Origin: Tetramitus jugosus
Taxonomy: Eukaryota; Heterolobosea; Eutetramitea; Acrasida; Vahlkampfiidae
Direction of reading: 5' to 3'
Length of the DNA: 64,000 nt
NCBI GenBank assembly: GCA_937625935.1
Contig: OW569369.1
Span: 310,001 to 374,000 of the forward strand
The notes under the pieces were generated by a model. That model did no database searches and was not told the DNA's origin. It was given only the letters and a program-made list of their open reading frames with translations. A program made the position numbers and the translations under genes. Shown piece after piece: positions 21,297 to 32,674 of this stretch (the stretch's first letter is position 1; each line of letters opens with the position of its first letter).

Positions 21297-21619
21297 ACTT
21301 GTCATGTGTGCAAACCCCTAACACAAAAACTATGAGTTAATAGTGTGGTCAAACACACTGGTCAGTGTTATGAATGCTTATTAAAATCCAATTGAAAAAC
21401 ACCAACATGTTTCTATTTTATTATTGTTATGCCAGAGTGTCGTTTCGGGATTGATGTGTCTGGAAATCTTCCGCTTCTGTTTCAATAAGTTAAAAAAAGT
21501 GCACCACGGAAACAAACCAAACACCAAACAAAGCAACCCTTGTGGACATTGATTATTGTTTTACGAACAACTTTTCCTTTGACTGACCTCTCTCAATCAT
21601 TAAAATCATTGATAGAGTT
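21297..21619 (+). other. Intergenic spacer between P0 and the M16 protease
   Basis: 323 bases. The first 120 bases are the likely 3' end of the P0 transcript (AT-rich, TTATTAAAATCC). The last 100 bases are A/C-rich and lead into the protease ATG. I see no ORF, RNA gene or repeat. Confidence 0.6.
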
Positions 21620-24600
21620 ATGCTCAAGTTAAAGCCAAGTATCATTCTCAAATCATCATCTTCGTCAAAACCATCATCTCTATTGCCACCACCACAGCAG
21701 CAGCTATTCATTACACCATCCCGTCATCACCAACCACCACAACAACAACACTTATTTACAATGCAATCCAATCAACAGTGTCATTTTGGATCGTCACCAT
21801 CATCATCAGACCAGATCATCAATCACAACATCAATGCATCCTCATCACCAGTCCTATCCATTAAACAATCACCCAACGACAAGAGACAATACGGTCACAT
21901 TACACTTGACAATGGCATCTCAGCAATTGTCATCTCAGACCGCACTACAAAAGAATCGAGCTGTTCCATGAATGTGCGAGTCGGTTACTTTAATGATCCG
22001 GTTGATCGTCCCGGGTTGGCTCATTTCTGCGAACATATGCTTTTTCTGGGCACTAGTGTCTATCCAACTGAGGGAGAATACAAGAGATATCTGTCTCATT
22101 ATGGTGGCTCAAGCAATGCGAGCACGTCCTCCGAGTACACCAACTATTACTTTTCTGTGAACAATGAAGGCTTTCATGGCGGTATCGATCGTTTCGCTCA
22201 ATTTTTCATTTGTCCGCTGTTTACGGAAAGCGGGACATCTAGAGAGGTCAATGCGGTAGACTCGGAATTTCGGAGAAATTTACAGACGGATAGCAGGAGA
22301 AGCTTACAGTTGTTAAAGTGCTTTGTGAATCCGGTGCATCCGTTTAGCAAGTTTAGTACTGGTAATTTGAGTACGTTGTTGTCTCGGTCACACAATGGAA
22401 GTGCTGTTGAGAGTGCAGAGGAGAATGAGCTCAGAAGTCGTGTGATTCGTCTCTACGAGGACACATACTCTGCAGATTGCATGAAACTTGTGTGCTATGG
22501 AGCAGAGTCTGTTGACGAGCTCAAGAAAATGGTGAGCGAAAAGTTTTGTGGTGTCAAGCGATTGGAGAATCGATCACTGGCTCAAAATTTAAATGAACCA
22601 CTGTTTTTAGTTGGTAATGAAGGAGAGAATGGTGATTGTTCGTTATTGTCACCCACATGCAAAATGGTGCACCTCGTTCCAGTGAAGGATCTGAAGCAAG
22701 TGATTCTGTATTGGGAATTACCATCACAGTATCCAATCTATCGAAACAAGGTCAACTTTTATCTAAATTATTTGTTGGAGCATCAGGGAACGGGATCATT
22801 GTACCAGCTACTGAAGGGAAAGGGATTGATCAATAGTATTAGTGCTGGCGTTTATACAGAGTCATCTGCGTTTTCATTGTATCGAATTGCTATCGATTTA
22901 ACAAGTGAAGGTTTGAATCAAATCGATACAATTTTGCGTCACTTCTATCAGTATTTGCAGCTCATCAAGAGAGACACTATATTGAACGATTCATCTCAGC
23001 TAGGTTACGAAATATTTGACGAAGTTCGAAGATTGCATGAACAGTCATTTGCATGGTTGGAGAAGATTTCTCCTTCTACTTATACATCTAGGATATCGAA
23101 ACGCATGCAGGAGTATCCAATTGAAGATTGCCTGTATGCTCCATATCACTTTGGACAGTTTGATCCAGATCTAGTTGTACAGCATTTGGATCTATTAACA
23201 CCTGCTCGTATGCACGTTCAAATTGTTTCTCGTATATTTAATGAAGATGCACAGCTGCAGGAGCCAATTTATGGAACCAAGTATTTTGTGCGAGACATGC
23301 CTCAGGATTTATTTGAACGGCTGTCAAACACAACCAAGATTAGTAAGCATTTGTCAATACCTGGACGCAATTCTTTTATCGCCGAAGATTTCACTATTAA
23401 GACAGAGCAAACCGAGTTCGCCAAGCTCCACAAACTACTCGAGGACATTGAATCAAATGCAGTTCTTCCTGATTTGGAGCCACCACAGTTGATCACGAGT
23501 GAACAATCAAAACACAGAGTATGGTACAAGCCCCACTCTCACTTCTCTATGCCTCTTGCACACGTGTACTCAATGATCAGAATAAGTGGCGATGTGATAC
23601 AGAATATTCGAGGAGCATTACTTTTGAGAGTGTTCATCTCCATGGTGTATGAGAGCTTGAGTGATGTGAGTTATGATGCAGAGATGGCTGATCTCAGTTT
23701 TGAGATTCACTCTGAAACAGGTGAGGGTCTTGAGATATTTTGTGGTGGGTTCAATCATAAATTAGACAAATTGATTGGCATGTTGTACGAAAGAATCGTT
23801 AATCCAGAGTTCAATCAGATAGTGTTCGACAGGGTCAAGAATCTATATGTTCGCAAGTACAGCAATCATTCAAAGGATCAAGCAAACGAGCAGAGTAAGT
23901 ACTTGGTGAATATGGTGACGCAGGAGCCATTTTTTGCATACAATCGATATCTCAAGATGGTCGAGAAGCTAGAAATGGTGGATGTGATTCAATTTTTCAA
24001 TCAAGCCATCCGAGATAGTCCAGAATTTAAGATTGATACCTTTATCAATGGAAACATGACAAAGGAACAATGCATAACAATATCGAATCAAATGGACAGT
24101 CTTTTGAAGCACAAGGAATTGCCAGAGGAAGAACAGGCTGTCAGTTTTGTTTTCCAGCTGCCTCGTGGTCAAGTAACACTCATCGAACGCCCATCATCGA
24201 ACAATCATGACGCAAACTGTTCTGTTAATGTTCATTTTCAACTTGGTACCAGAGATTTGGTGTCAAAAGTGAAACTGGATCTGTTGGCCAAGATTATGAA
24301 GTCCTACTTTTTTGATTCACTGAGGACGAAGCAACAGTGTGGTTATTCTGTTCATACGAGACCAATTTACTATCAATGCAGTCTAGCGTTTCAACTCTAT
24401 GTTCAAAGTCCCTCACATCACCCAAGAGATGTCTATATGCGCATCAAACGATTTATCAACGAAGAATTTGTTCATATTTTGAATCACGAGCTAGACAATG
24501 ACGCATTTGATAGATACAAGGACTCTCTCATTAAGACAAAGCAGAAGCCTCACACGAAACTATTGGAGGAAAGCTTCAATTATTGGACCGAGATTTATTA

Positions 24601-24949
24601 CAGACGATATCATTGGGAGAAACTGAAAGACGAAGTTGAGGAGTTGGCCAAGATCACAAAGGATGAACTGATTGAACTGTACAACAAGCATTTTATTGAC
24701 AGGGCAGAGAGACAAGAGTTGGCCGTCTTGGTGTATGGCACAGCTTTCCCAGTGATAGCGAAACCAAATAATGAACAAGCAAGTACCAAGAAAAGCGAAG
24801 AACAATTTTTGGATATCATAGGCTCTGATGGCTCAGATAATTTCTTCCATGTGGGAGACTCAGATCAAGCAATCGAACAGTTCAAGCGATGCCATATGAC
24901 GAGTCGTTATCCAGTCAACCGTAACTCTTTCGCGACTTATAAACACTGA
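21620..24949 (+). CDS. Insulysin-like zinc metalloprotease (M16A)
   Basis: The 1109-aa single-exon protein resembles insulin-degrading enzyme/nardilysin family M16A (usual length about 1000). After a 90-residue Ser/Pro/Gln/His-rich leader comes the inverted zinc motif H135-F-C-E138-H139 in GLAHFCEHMLFLGTSVYPTE. The downstream glutamates follow in REVNAVDSEFRRNLQ. NASTSSEYTNYYFSV is the substrate-cleft strand of the family. Four homologous roughly 250-residue units follow, ending with the family-typical RTKQQCGYSV and LLEESFNYWTEI stretches. These enzymes clip short peptides inside a closed chamber; cellular substrates here are unknown. The leader could target mitochondria or peroxisomes, but no clear PTS1 is seen at the end (YKH). 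Confidence 0.88.
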   Translation: MLKLKPSIILKSSSSSKPSSLLPPPQQQLFITPSRHHQPPQQQHLFTMQSNQQCHFGSSPSSSDQIINHNINASSSPVLSIKQSPNDKRQYGHITLDNGISAIVISDRTTKESSCSMNVRVGYFNDPVDRPGLAHFCEHMLFLGTSVYPTEGEYKRYLSHYGGSSNASTSSEYTNYYFSVNNEGFHGGIDRFAQFFICPLFTESGTSREVNAVDSEFRRNLQTDSRRSLQLLKCFVNPVHPFSKFSTGNLSTLLSRSHNGSAVESAEENELRSRVIRLYEDTYSADCMKLVCYGAESVDELKKMVSEKFCGVKRLENRSLAQNLNEPLFLVGNEGENGDCSLLSPTCKMVHLVPVKDLKQVILYWELPSQYPIYRNKVNFYLNYLLEHQGTGSLYQLLKGKGLINSISAGVYTESSAFSLYRIAIDLTSEGLNQIDTILRHFYQYLQLIKRDTILNDSSQLGYEIFDEVRRLHEQSFAWLEKISPSTYTSRISKRMQEYPIEDCLYAPYHFGQFDPDLVVQHLDLLTPARMHVQIVSRIFNEDAQLQEPIYGTKYFVRDMPQDLFERLSNTTKISKHLSIPGRNSFIAEDFTIKTEQTEFAKLHKLLEDIESNAVLPDLEPPQLITSEQSKHRVWYKPHSHFSMPLAHVYSMIRISGDVIQNIRGALLLRVFISMVYESLSDVSYDAEMADLSFEIHSETGEGLEIFCGGFNHKLDKLIGMLYERIVNPEFNQIVFDRVKNLYVRKYSNHSKDQANEQSKYLVNMVTQEPFFAYNRYLKMVEKLEMVDVIQFFNQAIRDSPEFKIDTFINGNMTKEQCITISNQMDSLLKHKELPEEEQAVSFVFQLPRGQVTLIERPSSNNHDANCSVNVHFQLGTRDLVSKVKLDLLAKIMKSYFFDSLRTKQQCGYSVHTRPIYYQCSLAFQLYVQSPSHHPRDVYMRIKRFINEEFVHILNHELDNDAFDRYKDSLIKTKQKPHTKLLEESFNYWTEIYYRRYHWEKLKDEVEELAKITKDELIELYNKHFIDRAERQELAVLVYGTAFPVIAKPNNEQASTKKSEEQFLDIIGSDGSDNFFHVGDSDQAIEQFKRCHMTSRYPVNRNSFATYKH

Positions 24950-25501
24950 ACACCTCGAACAATCTGAATGATGTTAAGAACTTGTCACCTGTAAAACTCA
25001 AAAGCTCGGTTTCACATTTCACTTCACAACTGTGTGCCTCAGGCTCAGTTCAGCTATCTGGTACTCATCAACAGCACCCGCTTTGATCTGCTCTTTGAAG
25101 CAAGCCTCGACCGGTTCACAGATTATTATCAACCTAGTGACGAATGCTTACGCATAGGTCACTATATTGACTGCCAATCGTCCCAGACTGATCATCAACA
25201 CCATATTGGCACACAGCCTATGAAGTTACGTGTAATTCCTCACCCTATCGCTGTCCTTGCGGATCACAGGTTTGCACCCCAGCTTGTCTTTATGAGCTTC
25301 CCTCCTCCACAAAAGATCAACTTTCTACAACCATCAAAAATAAATGTGGTTCTGCATTTGTTGGTTCCAAAAATAAAATCGAGATCTGGATTTCCTGCCA
25401 ACAACAAAATTCCAAGAGAAATTTCCTCCGCGATTGCACGCAGCTTAACACCCAAAAACACCAAAAACAAAAACCAACGCATAGCAACACACATAATCAA
25501 G
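24950..25501 (+). other. Spacer upstream of glyoxalase I, with an in-frame open stretch
   Basis: 552 bases. From 25034 the frame of the glyoxalase gene is open with no stop for 156 codons. It includes ATGs near 25219 (MKLRVIPHP) and 25291 (MSFPPPQKI). The encoded stretch is basic and not similar to glyoxalase. It may be 5' UTR, or an optional N-terminal targeting extension. No other feature is seen. Confidence 0.4.
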
Positions 25502-25903
25502 ATGAAAATCCTACACACAATGCTCAGAGTGGGTGACCTCCAAAAGTCACTCGAATTCTACTGCGACATTCTCGGTATGAAAGAAAAGAGAAGAAGTGAT
25601 TTCCCCGACGGTCAATTCACACTTGTTTTTGTGGGTTATGAGAATGATGAACATGAATTGGAGTTGACATACAATTATGGTGTCAAGTCATATGAGATTG
25701 GAACAGGTTATGGTCATATTGCACTTGGTGTTCAAGACATTAAGCAAGTCGTTGAACAGATTAGACAATCAGGTGGTAAGGTGACGAGAGAACCTGGTCC
25801 AATGAAGCACGGAACAACTGTGATTGCGTTCGTGGAGGATCCTGATGGTTACAAGGTTGAGTTGATTGAGGAGAAGACAATGATTCCAAAGAGCGACGAA
25901 TAA
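25502..25903 (+). CDS. gloA: Lactoylglutathione lyase (glyoxalase I), bacterial-type
   Basis: The 133-aa protein aligns end to end with the short bacterial GloA. It begins [20 protein letters not shown], then [16 protein letters not shown] and [19 protein letters not shown]. The four metal ligands are visible as H5, E54, H72 and E120. The enzyme isomerises the methylglyoxal-glutathione hemithioacetal to S-lactoylglutathione. The short form without the eukaryotic N-terminal and loop insertions resembles the Ni2+-type bacterial enzyme, so bacterial or organellar ancestry is likely (inference). The start is set by homology. The open frame continues upstream, so a targeted longer isoform cannot be excluded. 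It is convergent with the C2 gene (128 bp between stops). Confidence 0.9.
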   Translation: MKILHTMLRVGDLQKSLEFYCDILGMKEKRRSDFPDGQFTLVFVGYENDEHELELTYNYGVKSYEIGTGYGHIALGVQDIKQVVEQIRQSGGKVTREPGPMKHGTTVIAFVEDPDGYKVELIEEKTMIPKSDE

Positions 25904-26031
25904 TAAATGAACAAATTAAATGTAAACGTTTGTTGTTTGTTTGAGAAGGTGGTTGGTTCGCTTTTTGTTGTTTGCATTGTTGTTTTTACATTTGTTTTTG
26001 AGTGAGTAGCTTGCGTTTGAGGAATACTTGC

Positions 26032-28675
26032 TTATTGTTGTTGTTGTTGTGTTGATTGCTGGTCTTGTTGTTGCTGTGCGTCAACAGTGATTGTGTTGTC
26101 ATCATTGTTGATTGTTGAGGGTTCTTCTGCCACAGGGTCAGAGGTTCGTTCACGACGAGTAAACATGGAGTACGTTCGCACCACTCGTTCATCGTTGGTT
26201 GGAACGTGAGGTTCCCACGATAGCTCCACTCTTAGCTTAGTGTTGTCATTGTACAGGATGGGACGCAAAGCACTGTTGCTGCGTGTCCTTGTGTGCTTGG
26301 AGACAGTAGGCAAGTCTAGTTGCTGTGCTGTTGGTTGCTGTTGATGTATTGGGTTCTGAAAGTTGCTTGACAATGATTCGAGCTCTACCCACAGTTGAAG
26401 CGGCGTGTTGCCTGTGAGTGCATCAAAGTTGAGCTCATCCAACTCGATGCAACCTTGAGCCAATGGGACGAGTGGCAGCGGATCGATTTGTTTGTGGAAC
26501 ACTTGAAACTCTAACTTCTCAACTTCATGGTTACTGACGTACATTGATAACGTCTCGTTCCAAGCTGGATTCTGTGTTCTTGAAATACAACTCGTTCTTT
26601 GTGGCTTCTTCCACCACACTTGATCCAACTCCTTTTCACAACCAGTCAAACTCAATTGTACAAAAGCATTGCTGGAAGCAATTTTCAGAAAATCTGGATG
26701 AGGTAAATTCACAGCTTCAATCACTTTGACCTTCAATACTCCTTGTGTCAAAAAGAAAGACTGTGCACCAAATGCACCAAACACGATAGACAAGAGGTTG
26801 ACACCTCTAAACAGATTAATAATTTTGGATCGTTCAACACTGGCATTCTTGATCACTTGCTCAGCATCCACAGTCTTTGTAAACTTCTTGTAAGCCATGG
26901 AGATTTTCTGAACGACAAAGCTGTCGAGCCTGCGAGACTTGACAAGATCGAGCCATATGACATCATATGTCTCAATACCAAAGGATCTTAGGAGCTTATT
27001 CACATAATTTTGCCACTTTTTCTGATTGGTGTTCGATATGACATTGCCATCTTCTCTGAAGAAACAGTAAGAGCTATCGTTGTCGATGGTCCACTTCTTT
27101 CGTTCAGCATTCCACTTGAATTCACCTCCCATTCTTGCAGGTCCTCTACCAGCACTAATGTTCTCCACTCTTCCCAGATGATACACGCCTGTTGCTGTCA
27201 AATCTCCATGCTTGACCGATGTCCTGTTCGGAGCAAAATTGTCTTGCTTATCAGGACAGAACGTAAAATTGCAATCAGCATCAATCACCCAAATATAATT
27301 GTTCTTTGTTTGTAGCACTCTGTTCTTACCATCTATCGTGTACTGTGCATTGAACATTTTTCGAATATTAACGTCCACTTTTCGATCCTTGCGCTCCAAT
27401 CGATGCTTGATCCGTTGTCTCAGATTGTGCTTTTGTGTCACATTGGCATACTCTGTGTCCATGTGTGGCAGAAATTCGTTCAAATGATTACTACTATGGT
27501 GTCCATCCAATTCTTCATCATCGCTATAATAAACATCTTCGTCATCGTCTTCGTCTTCGTCATCGTCATCATCCGACATGACTTCTCTCGTAATGATATC
27601 ACTAATCTCCACTCGATGAACATTTTCTTGCACAGATGCCACAATGGCATCACTCTCCTGCATCAATCGTCTCTCGTAGGTATCATCTTGCAAGATGACC
27701 ATCTCTTCTGTCACTTGATTCAATCTTTGATCATACTTGCTCATCACTATCTGATCAACATGATGATGATGATGAGAGTGAGGGTCAATTGTTGATCCTA
27801 CAACACCTTGTTGCTCATTGGTTTCATTGACTTGAGCTACAACAGCATCATTGTCGTCTACTGTAGTAGTTGCTGTTGTCGTTATTGTTGTTGTTGGTTG
27901 ATTATGATTGGCCAACAACAGTGCAGCGGCAGGAGAGAGGAGCAAACCACATAGATTCAATTGCATGTACTCTTGTAGTTGACTCTCCATGGGATGTGCT
28001 TCTGATTGGAAAGTGACCCACTTTGTCTCTGGATAGCTCTGATGATCCTTGTAGTACTGCACAAATGCCCTATTCTTCTTGTTCTTCTTATCATCATCAA
28101 CACCATTACCATGACTACCATTGTTAATGAGTAGTGATGATGAGACAGAAACAGGTAATTGATGATATTGTTGCTCTAGTGCCGCTGCAGTTGTAGCCAC
28201 AGATGTCGATGCAGATGTTGTTGTGATTGTGGTTGACCAAGTGTCCAATCTCTCATACAGTGTAGCTCTCTTGCTCTGACTGTTGGCAAACGACAATCGA
28301 AACACTGTCGGTGGAACATGATAGGGTATTTGCTCTGGTGAATAAGTGACGGCAGCACTGGGAGGCACATGTTCCTTCAAAAGCTTTTGAGCTTTTTTGA
28401 ATTTTCGATAGCGTTTGGAGGTGGATGAAGCAGTCGTGTATTCAGCTAAGTAAGTATCTTCATCACCATCATTTTCATTGTTGGGGTTATTGTTATTGTT
28501 ATAGTTGTTGTTATGGTTGTTGAGATGAGTTGTTGTAGTGAATGTGGAAGTATCGAGTTCAATGTTCTCTGATGCTTGTTGTTGTTGGTGGTGAGGTGGT
28601 CGACGTGATGATGCTGGTGGAGGAGAACGAAAAGTGTCAAGGTTGACCAGTGGATCGGTATCTGATGACTCTTGG
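26032..28675 (-). CDS. C2-domain protein with long disordered N-terminus; first exon uncertain
   Basis: About 880 residues are open on the minus strand. The first 390 are low complexity (Gln, Asn, Thr, His runs, then a DDDDEDEDDD acidic block). A middle globular region holds NYIWVIDADCNFTFCPDK and ARMGGEFKWNAERKKWTIDN. A C2 domain lies near residues 680-800 (GVLKVKVIEAVNLPHPDF ... NPAWNETLSMYV ... LEFQVF). The end is Gln-rich. No ATG begins this frame; the first internal Met is about 250 residues in. A TTCAG acceptor at 28680-28676 suggests an upstream exon. One phase-compatible candidate is ATG 28853 to 28819 with donor GTAAAAAG, but it overlaps the divergent gene's first codons, so I hold it weakly. 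The C2 domain implies membrane association; nothing more is known. Confidence 0.65.
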
Positions 28676-28820
28676 CTGAACAAGACAACACAGTTGCGTT
28701 AAAATCTCGAAAGACCTCTGAAATTGAGGCTTCAACCAAAGAGACTCAGACAAAAAACGACAAAGCATCAATGACCAACGACACAACCCTCAACCCCAAC
28801 ACAACAAAGACTTTTTACCA

Positions 28821-29480
28821 ATGAAGGTGACGACCACCAATCAGAAACAACATAACTTCATGACAATGTACACTTCAGAGACTTTCCAAAAGAAGAGAGT
28901 TAAGGGAGAGAGATTGGCATTTACCAAGGTAGCACTACCATCATCTGATGTTGATACCAGCGAAGAGAAACGTGATATACTTTTGACTGGTTTAACACAC
29001 AAACATCATTGCAACCCACTACATTTCGAATACAAACGGGACTCCGAGTTCATCGCACAGGAGAGAACATACGCATTCTTTCGTTTCAATGAATTCCTTT
29101 CGAACACATGTCACATTTTGAATAGAAGATTAACACCAGGGTTTGCAAAAGATGGTAGAGTTCATCTTGTCGGTATTGACTGGAGATTACTTGATCGTTT
29201 TTTCTGTCAGTTCAAGTGCAACAAGACTCATAAAACATTTCACCCCACTGTTGACCGCAAGAGAGTAGATGTTACATATTACTATTATGAATTCAGAGAA
29301 CTACCAGATCTGGGAGTAACAGACTGGTGGATCAAAAGACACCATCCTAATGATGAATTCAAAAACTATTCAGAATCATTCTACACCAAATTGAAGTTTG
29401 GTGTATGTACGGAGACCAACAGAGTTTGGGTCGATTACTGGCAGACCACCAGTTCAGAACAAGGTTTCATTACCGCGTAA
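28821..29480 (+). CDS. Hypothetical protein, 219 aa
   Basis: The ORF starts at ATG 28821; an alternative start, MTMYTSETF, lies at 28860. It is rich in Lys, His and aromatic residues, with WWIKRHHPNDEF and RVWVDYW near the C-terminus and no signal peptide, membrane span or zinc cluster. Codon use looks like its neighbours and the frame is open throughout, so I think it is real. I do not recognise the family. It lies between a C2 gene (divergent, promoter shared) and a convergent unknown gene. Confidence 0.5.
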   Translation: MKVTTTNQKQHNFMTMYTSETFQKKRVKGERLAFTKVALPSSDVDTSEEKRDILLTGLTHKHHCNPLHFEYKRDSEFIAQERTYAFFRFNEFLSNTCHILNRRLTPGFAKDGRVHLVGIDWRLLDRFFCQFKCNKTHKTFHPTVDRKRVDVTYYYYEFRELPDLGVTDWWIKRHHPNDEFKNYSESFYTKLKFGVCTETNRVWVDYWQTTSSEQGFITA

Positions 29481-29611
29481 ATATTTTCCCCTTCATCATC
29501 TTCTTTGAACTATTCACCTCAACAACGCAAAAAAAAAAACAATCAAGATGATACAATCATGTGGCAAACTGTCCTCGCTCTATTCAGGATGCTCAACCTA
29601 TAGAAAATAGA

Positions 29612-32600
29612 TTACAACGACATTTCGTCCCAAAAGCTTCTCAAATCACTACTGATGGCTTGGGATGAGATACTTCGATGTCGTTTTGCATCTCTGTCGT
29701 CATCAATGCTCTCATCAGGTGAAGCTCGCTTCACGCCATGCTGAGAAGAGATGAGATTTTGACGTCCTGATAACTGTTGCAGTGTAGGATATACTGCTTT
29801 ATCGATGAGAGGCCTAAATGTTCGATCCACATACGCTACCCCCTCAGACATGATACCAGATACATGAGGATCGATTCGAGCTCTCCACTTGGAAATTAAC
29901 TCGTCTGAGATTTTACTGACGCGCTTGATTGGAATCTCCAAGATATTTTGTGGTTCTGATACACACTCGCTCTCCCAGTCCCCATCTGAATCGTCATCCA
30001 CAGCATGATCTACAAACTCATCACTATCATCGGAGTGGAATTCTTGGTCTCTGAACGGAATATTCCCTTCTTCTGTTTCTCCATTTTCACCACTATTGGA
30101 ATTTTTGGCGAACACGCGCTTGTTATATTCGCTCTCTTTACCGAGCCATTTCATTTTGTGCTTGCATGCAATATATATTCGGCGTAGAAGCAATAGAAAT
30201 CTCTGTAAATCAGGATCTATTTTGTTTCTCCCTCCCCCTCTACTAGACGCAGACTCCTTACATTGGGAATCAGTGGAATGAAAGGCCTCTGCGCCCTGGT
30301 TTTGCAATTGAGACCATGTAACGTCATTGTCTGCCTCTTCTGGTACATGTCTGATAATGTAATGGTAGTAATAGGAACCTTTTACATTGGGATACCTGTA
30401 AACAAGCACTATACCAAAGGCTTTACAGCATGCCTTCAAAAATTCCAAGTCACGATACTTTAGTGACTCTGAATCAGCTTCAAGGTACACTAGGTGTATA
30501 TATCTGTTGAGTTCTAGGAGAAGAAGTTCACAAGGGTCGGCTATATCTTGAATAATATCTTCTAAGTTCATCATCATCTCCGTAATCTGCAGCCCTCTAC
30601 TGAACGGAAATCTGCGAACGGTTTGGTCCATATTATCGTCATCTTCATCACCTCTCTCAGTTCTCCATGCAAATTTTCTTAGTGTTGGATACTGTCGGAC
30701 TCTCTCTGCAACTAAATCATACAACTTTGGATCATTTCTGCTGTAGAGAATGTTGGTCATCAAGTTTTCATGGGATCTGCATTTGCAATGCAACACACAG
30801 TATCGTATTTTAGCACCGACAAGTCCATTGTGGAATACTATAATCCTTTGGTTATATTGTTTGTACTGCTGGGTCACCGGGTCTGGGGCGTAAGAGTGAT
30901 GTCTCTCCGAAAGTTTACAGTCGCAGTGACCACAGAACATGCCATCTTCAAACATATTGGTGAAGTGCTGGAAGGCCTTCCAGTCATTCACAACAAATAA
31001 TTCGCACTGAAATTCCTGATCTTTGTATTTCAGACCATGTGTGGAGAGATGTGAAAGTGAAGGTATTACATGTTTGAAATGAGTACGGAATTCCTCTTCA
31101 CCTTCATCTCCTCTGTACATGGATATCAGAGTACATGAGTCGCGGGACTGAACAGCAAACACTTTGCAGTTCAAAAGAGTCAATGTCATCACCACAACCC
31201 CTTTTGAGCCATCAACACTGATTTTCGTTAATAGTTTCTGCTTCAAATGATCCAAGTCACCTGATTCATTTTCTTCAATCTCCAATAATGCCAAAACGAT
31301 TTTCACTGGATCCACACAATGTCCCATACCAGCACTACTCACAGATGGTTTCTTGCTCTTTTTGGACTTCTTTTTGGATTGTCTTGCAGAAGTAGGTATG
31401 TTCTCGGCTGACTCGTTTGCTTGTGTACCAGTTGGTAAGTACTGGAAACGAGATTTGACTTTTGCATTAATAGATTGTCTCATATTATTAATGGTATTGC
31501 TATGCTTCAATACAGAAGAGAAGTTGAAGAATTTTCGAAGGGCTTCAAACTTACCCAAACTAATGAGATACCAGTCAAGAAAGTAAAGAGTGTTCTCTGT
31601 TTCCAGGTTTCTGAGAATTGAATTGGTTTGCATCTGTGTTATCTTCCTTAGCTCAATTGCTTTGGTTTTGCATTGATTCATAATGTGCACAATGATAGAT
31701 TTAAGTTCATTCATGTTGTTCCTGAAGTAGTATGCCAGTAGTTGAATTTTCCCAGGAACTGGAGCATTTAGAGGTTCAAACACGACAGAGGCCATTAAGA
31801 TGGTCATGATAGTCATAACTTTGCTGGTCAAAGTAGCCTTCGTTGCCGAAACAAGGTCATCGAATTCTTTATGCTTCTTTCTTGCATCATCGCCTGGTCT
31901 GTTATTCTTTGACGGGACAATAACACTGCATCCACAGTTGGTACATTCATATCTCACAGAATCTTTACCAGAGAGATCGATTGACAATGGATTAGTTTTG
32001 GCTGCAGCAATTACCTCTTGATCTATTGCAATTTTCGTTTTAGTGTTGGACGATGTACATGTTGATGAGGGGGTGTTACTTTGGGGTTGTTGTGGTTGTC
32101 GTGTGTGTGTTACAGAATCTGTTTGCAAAATACAAGACTGTGAATGTGTTAATTGGTTAGGTAGTGAATTGGGGTATGTTGGTGTCCAATACTGTATCAT
32201 AGAAGGATGAGAAAACTGGCTGTGGTCTTGTGATTGAAAATCATCCGTACTGTAAGAGTATGAATTGTGTGTCTGAGAATATGTTGCTAAGTAGTTTATC
32301 CCAGCGGTATCGAGATAACTGGTTGTTGCAGTGAGATCAACGACAAGTTTGTCACAGATCCAATGAAGAAATGAATTCCTCAGATTTGAATAGTTACTCA
32401 GGAGATAACCAACAACCCATGGAATAGAGTATCTCTGCTTTCTACCAAACTGACATGTGAACACTTCATTCTCTGTCATATATCCTGGTTTTGCTTTTGG
32501 CATAGATGCATTATTCGTGGTTGCATGTGACTTTACGAAATCACGACTGATATGTAACAGATATCTGTTGTCCTTGTGAATTAAACCCGGAGCTAGTCCA

Positions 32601-32674
32601 TTTATTATTGTTGTGAACGGTATATCTAGCTGTTGAGAGGCCACTGTCTCCTCTGGAGGGCCTTTGATGCTCAT
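29612..32674 (-). CDS. Unknown 1020-aa protein with Cys/His clusters, possibly transposase-derived
   Basis: The intact ORF opens MSIKGPPEETVASQQLD. A Thr/Ser/Gln-rich stretch precedes CTNCGCSV (a CxxCxC cluster), helical regions and a Lys-rich patch (KKKSKKSKKP). Next comes LLTKISVDGSKGVVVMTLTL, followed 90 residues later by MFCGHCDCKLSERHHSY and CVLHCKCRSH. A conserved Asp-Gly strand, then an Asp-containing strand and a Cys/His knot, recalls RNase-H-fold transposase-related proteins found as multi-copy genes in protists and invertebrates. This is weak pattern recognition only. The C-terminus is acidic, then basic (KRHRSISS, likely nuclear). No terminal inverted repeats were seen around it. 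The alternative is a lineage-specific nuclear protein. Confidence 0.5.
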   Translation of the reverse strand: MSIKGPPEETVASQQLDIPFTTIINGLAPGLIHKDNRYLLHISRDFVKSHATTNNASMPKAKPGYMTENEVFTCQFGRKQRYSIPWVVGYLLSNYSNLRNSFLHWICDKLVVDLTATTSYLDTAGINYLATYSQTHNSYSYSTDDFQSQDHSQFSHPSMIQYWTPTYPNSLPNQLTHSQSCILQTDSVTHTRQPQQPQSNTPSSTCTSSNTKTKIAIDQEVIAAAKTNPLSIDLSGKDSVRYECTNCGCSVIVPSKNNRPGDDARKKHKEFDDLVSATKATLTSKVMTIMTILMASVVFEPLNAPVPGKIQLLAYYFRNNMNELKSIIVHIMNQCKTKAIELRKITQMQTNSILRNLETENTLYFLDWYLISLGKFEALRKFFNFSSVLKHSNTINNMRQSINAKVKSRFQYLPTGTQANESAENIPTSARQSKKKSKKSKKPSVSSAGMGHCVDPVKIVLALLEIEENESGDLDHLKQKLLTKISVDGSKGVVVMTLTLLNCKVFAVQSRDSCTLISMYRGDEGEEEFRTHFKHVIPSLSHLSTHGLKYKDQEFQCELFVVNDWKAFQHFTNMFEDGMFCGHCDCKLSERHHSYAPDPVTQQYKQYNQRIIVFHNGLVGAKIRYCVLHCKCRSHENLMTNILYSRNDPKLYDLVAERVRQYPTLRKFAWRTERGDEDDDNMDQTVRRFPFSRGLQITEMMMNLEDIIQDIADPCELLLLELNRYIHLVYLEADSESLKYRDLEFLKACCKAFGIVLVYRYPNVKGSYYYHYIIRHVPEEADNDVTWSQLQNQGAEAFHSTDSQCKESASSRGGGRNKIDPDLQRFLLLLRRIYIACKHKMKWLGKESEYNKRVFAKNSNSGENGETEEGNIPFRDQEFHSDDSDEFVDHAVDDDSDGDWESECVSEPQNILEIPIKRVSKISDELISKWRARIDPHVSGIMSEGVAYVDRTFRPLIDKAVYPTLQQLSGRQNLISSQHGVKRASPDESIDDDRDAKRHRSISSQAISSDLRSFWDEMSL

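Noticed and set aside
29612-32674. Calling the 1020-aa gene a transposase outright
   Set aside because: No terminal inverted repeats or target duplication were found around it, and the resemblance is only a loose motif pattern.
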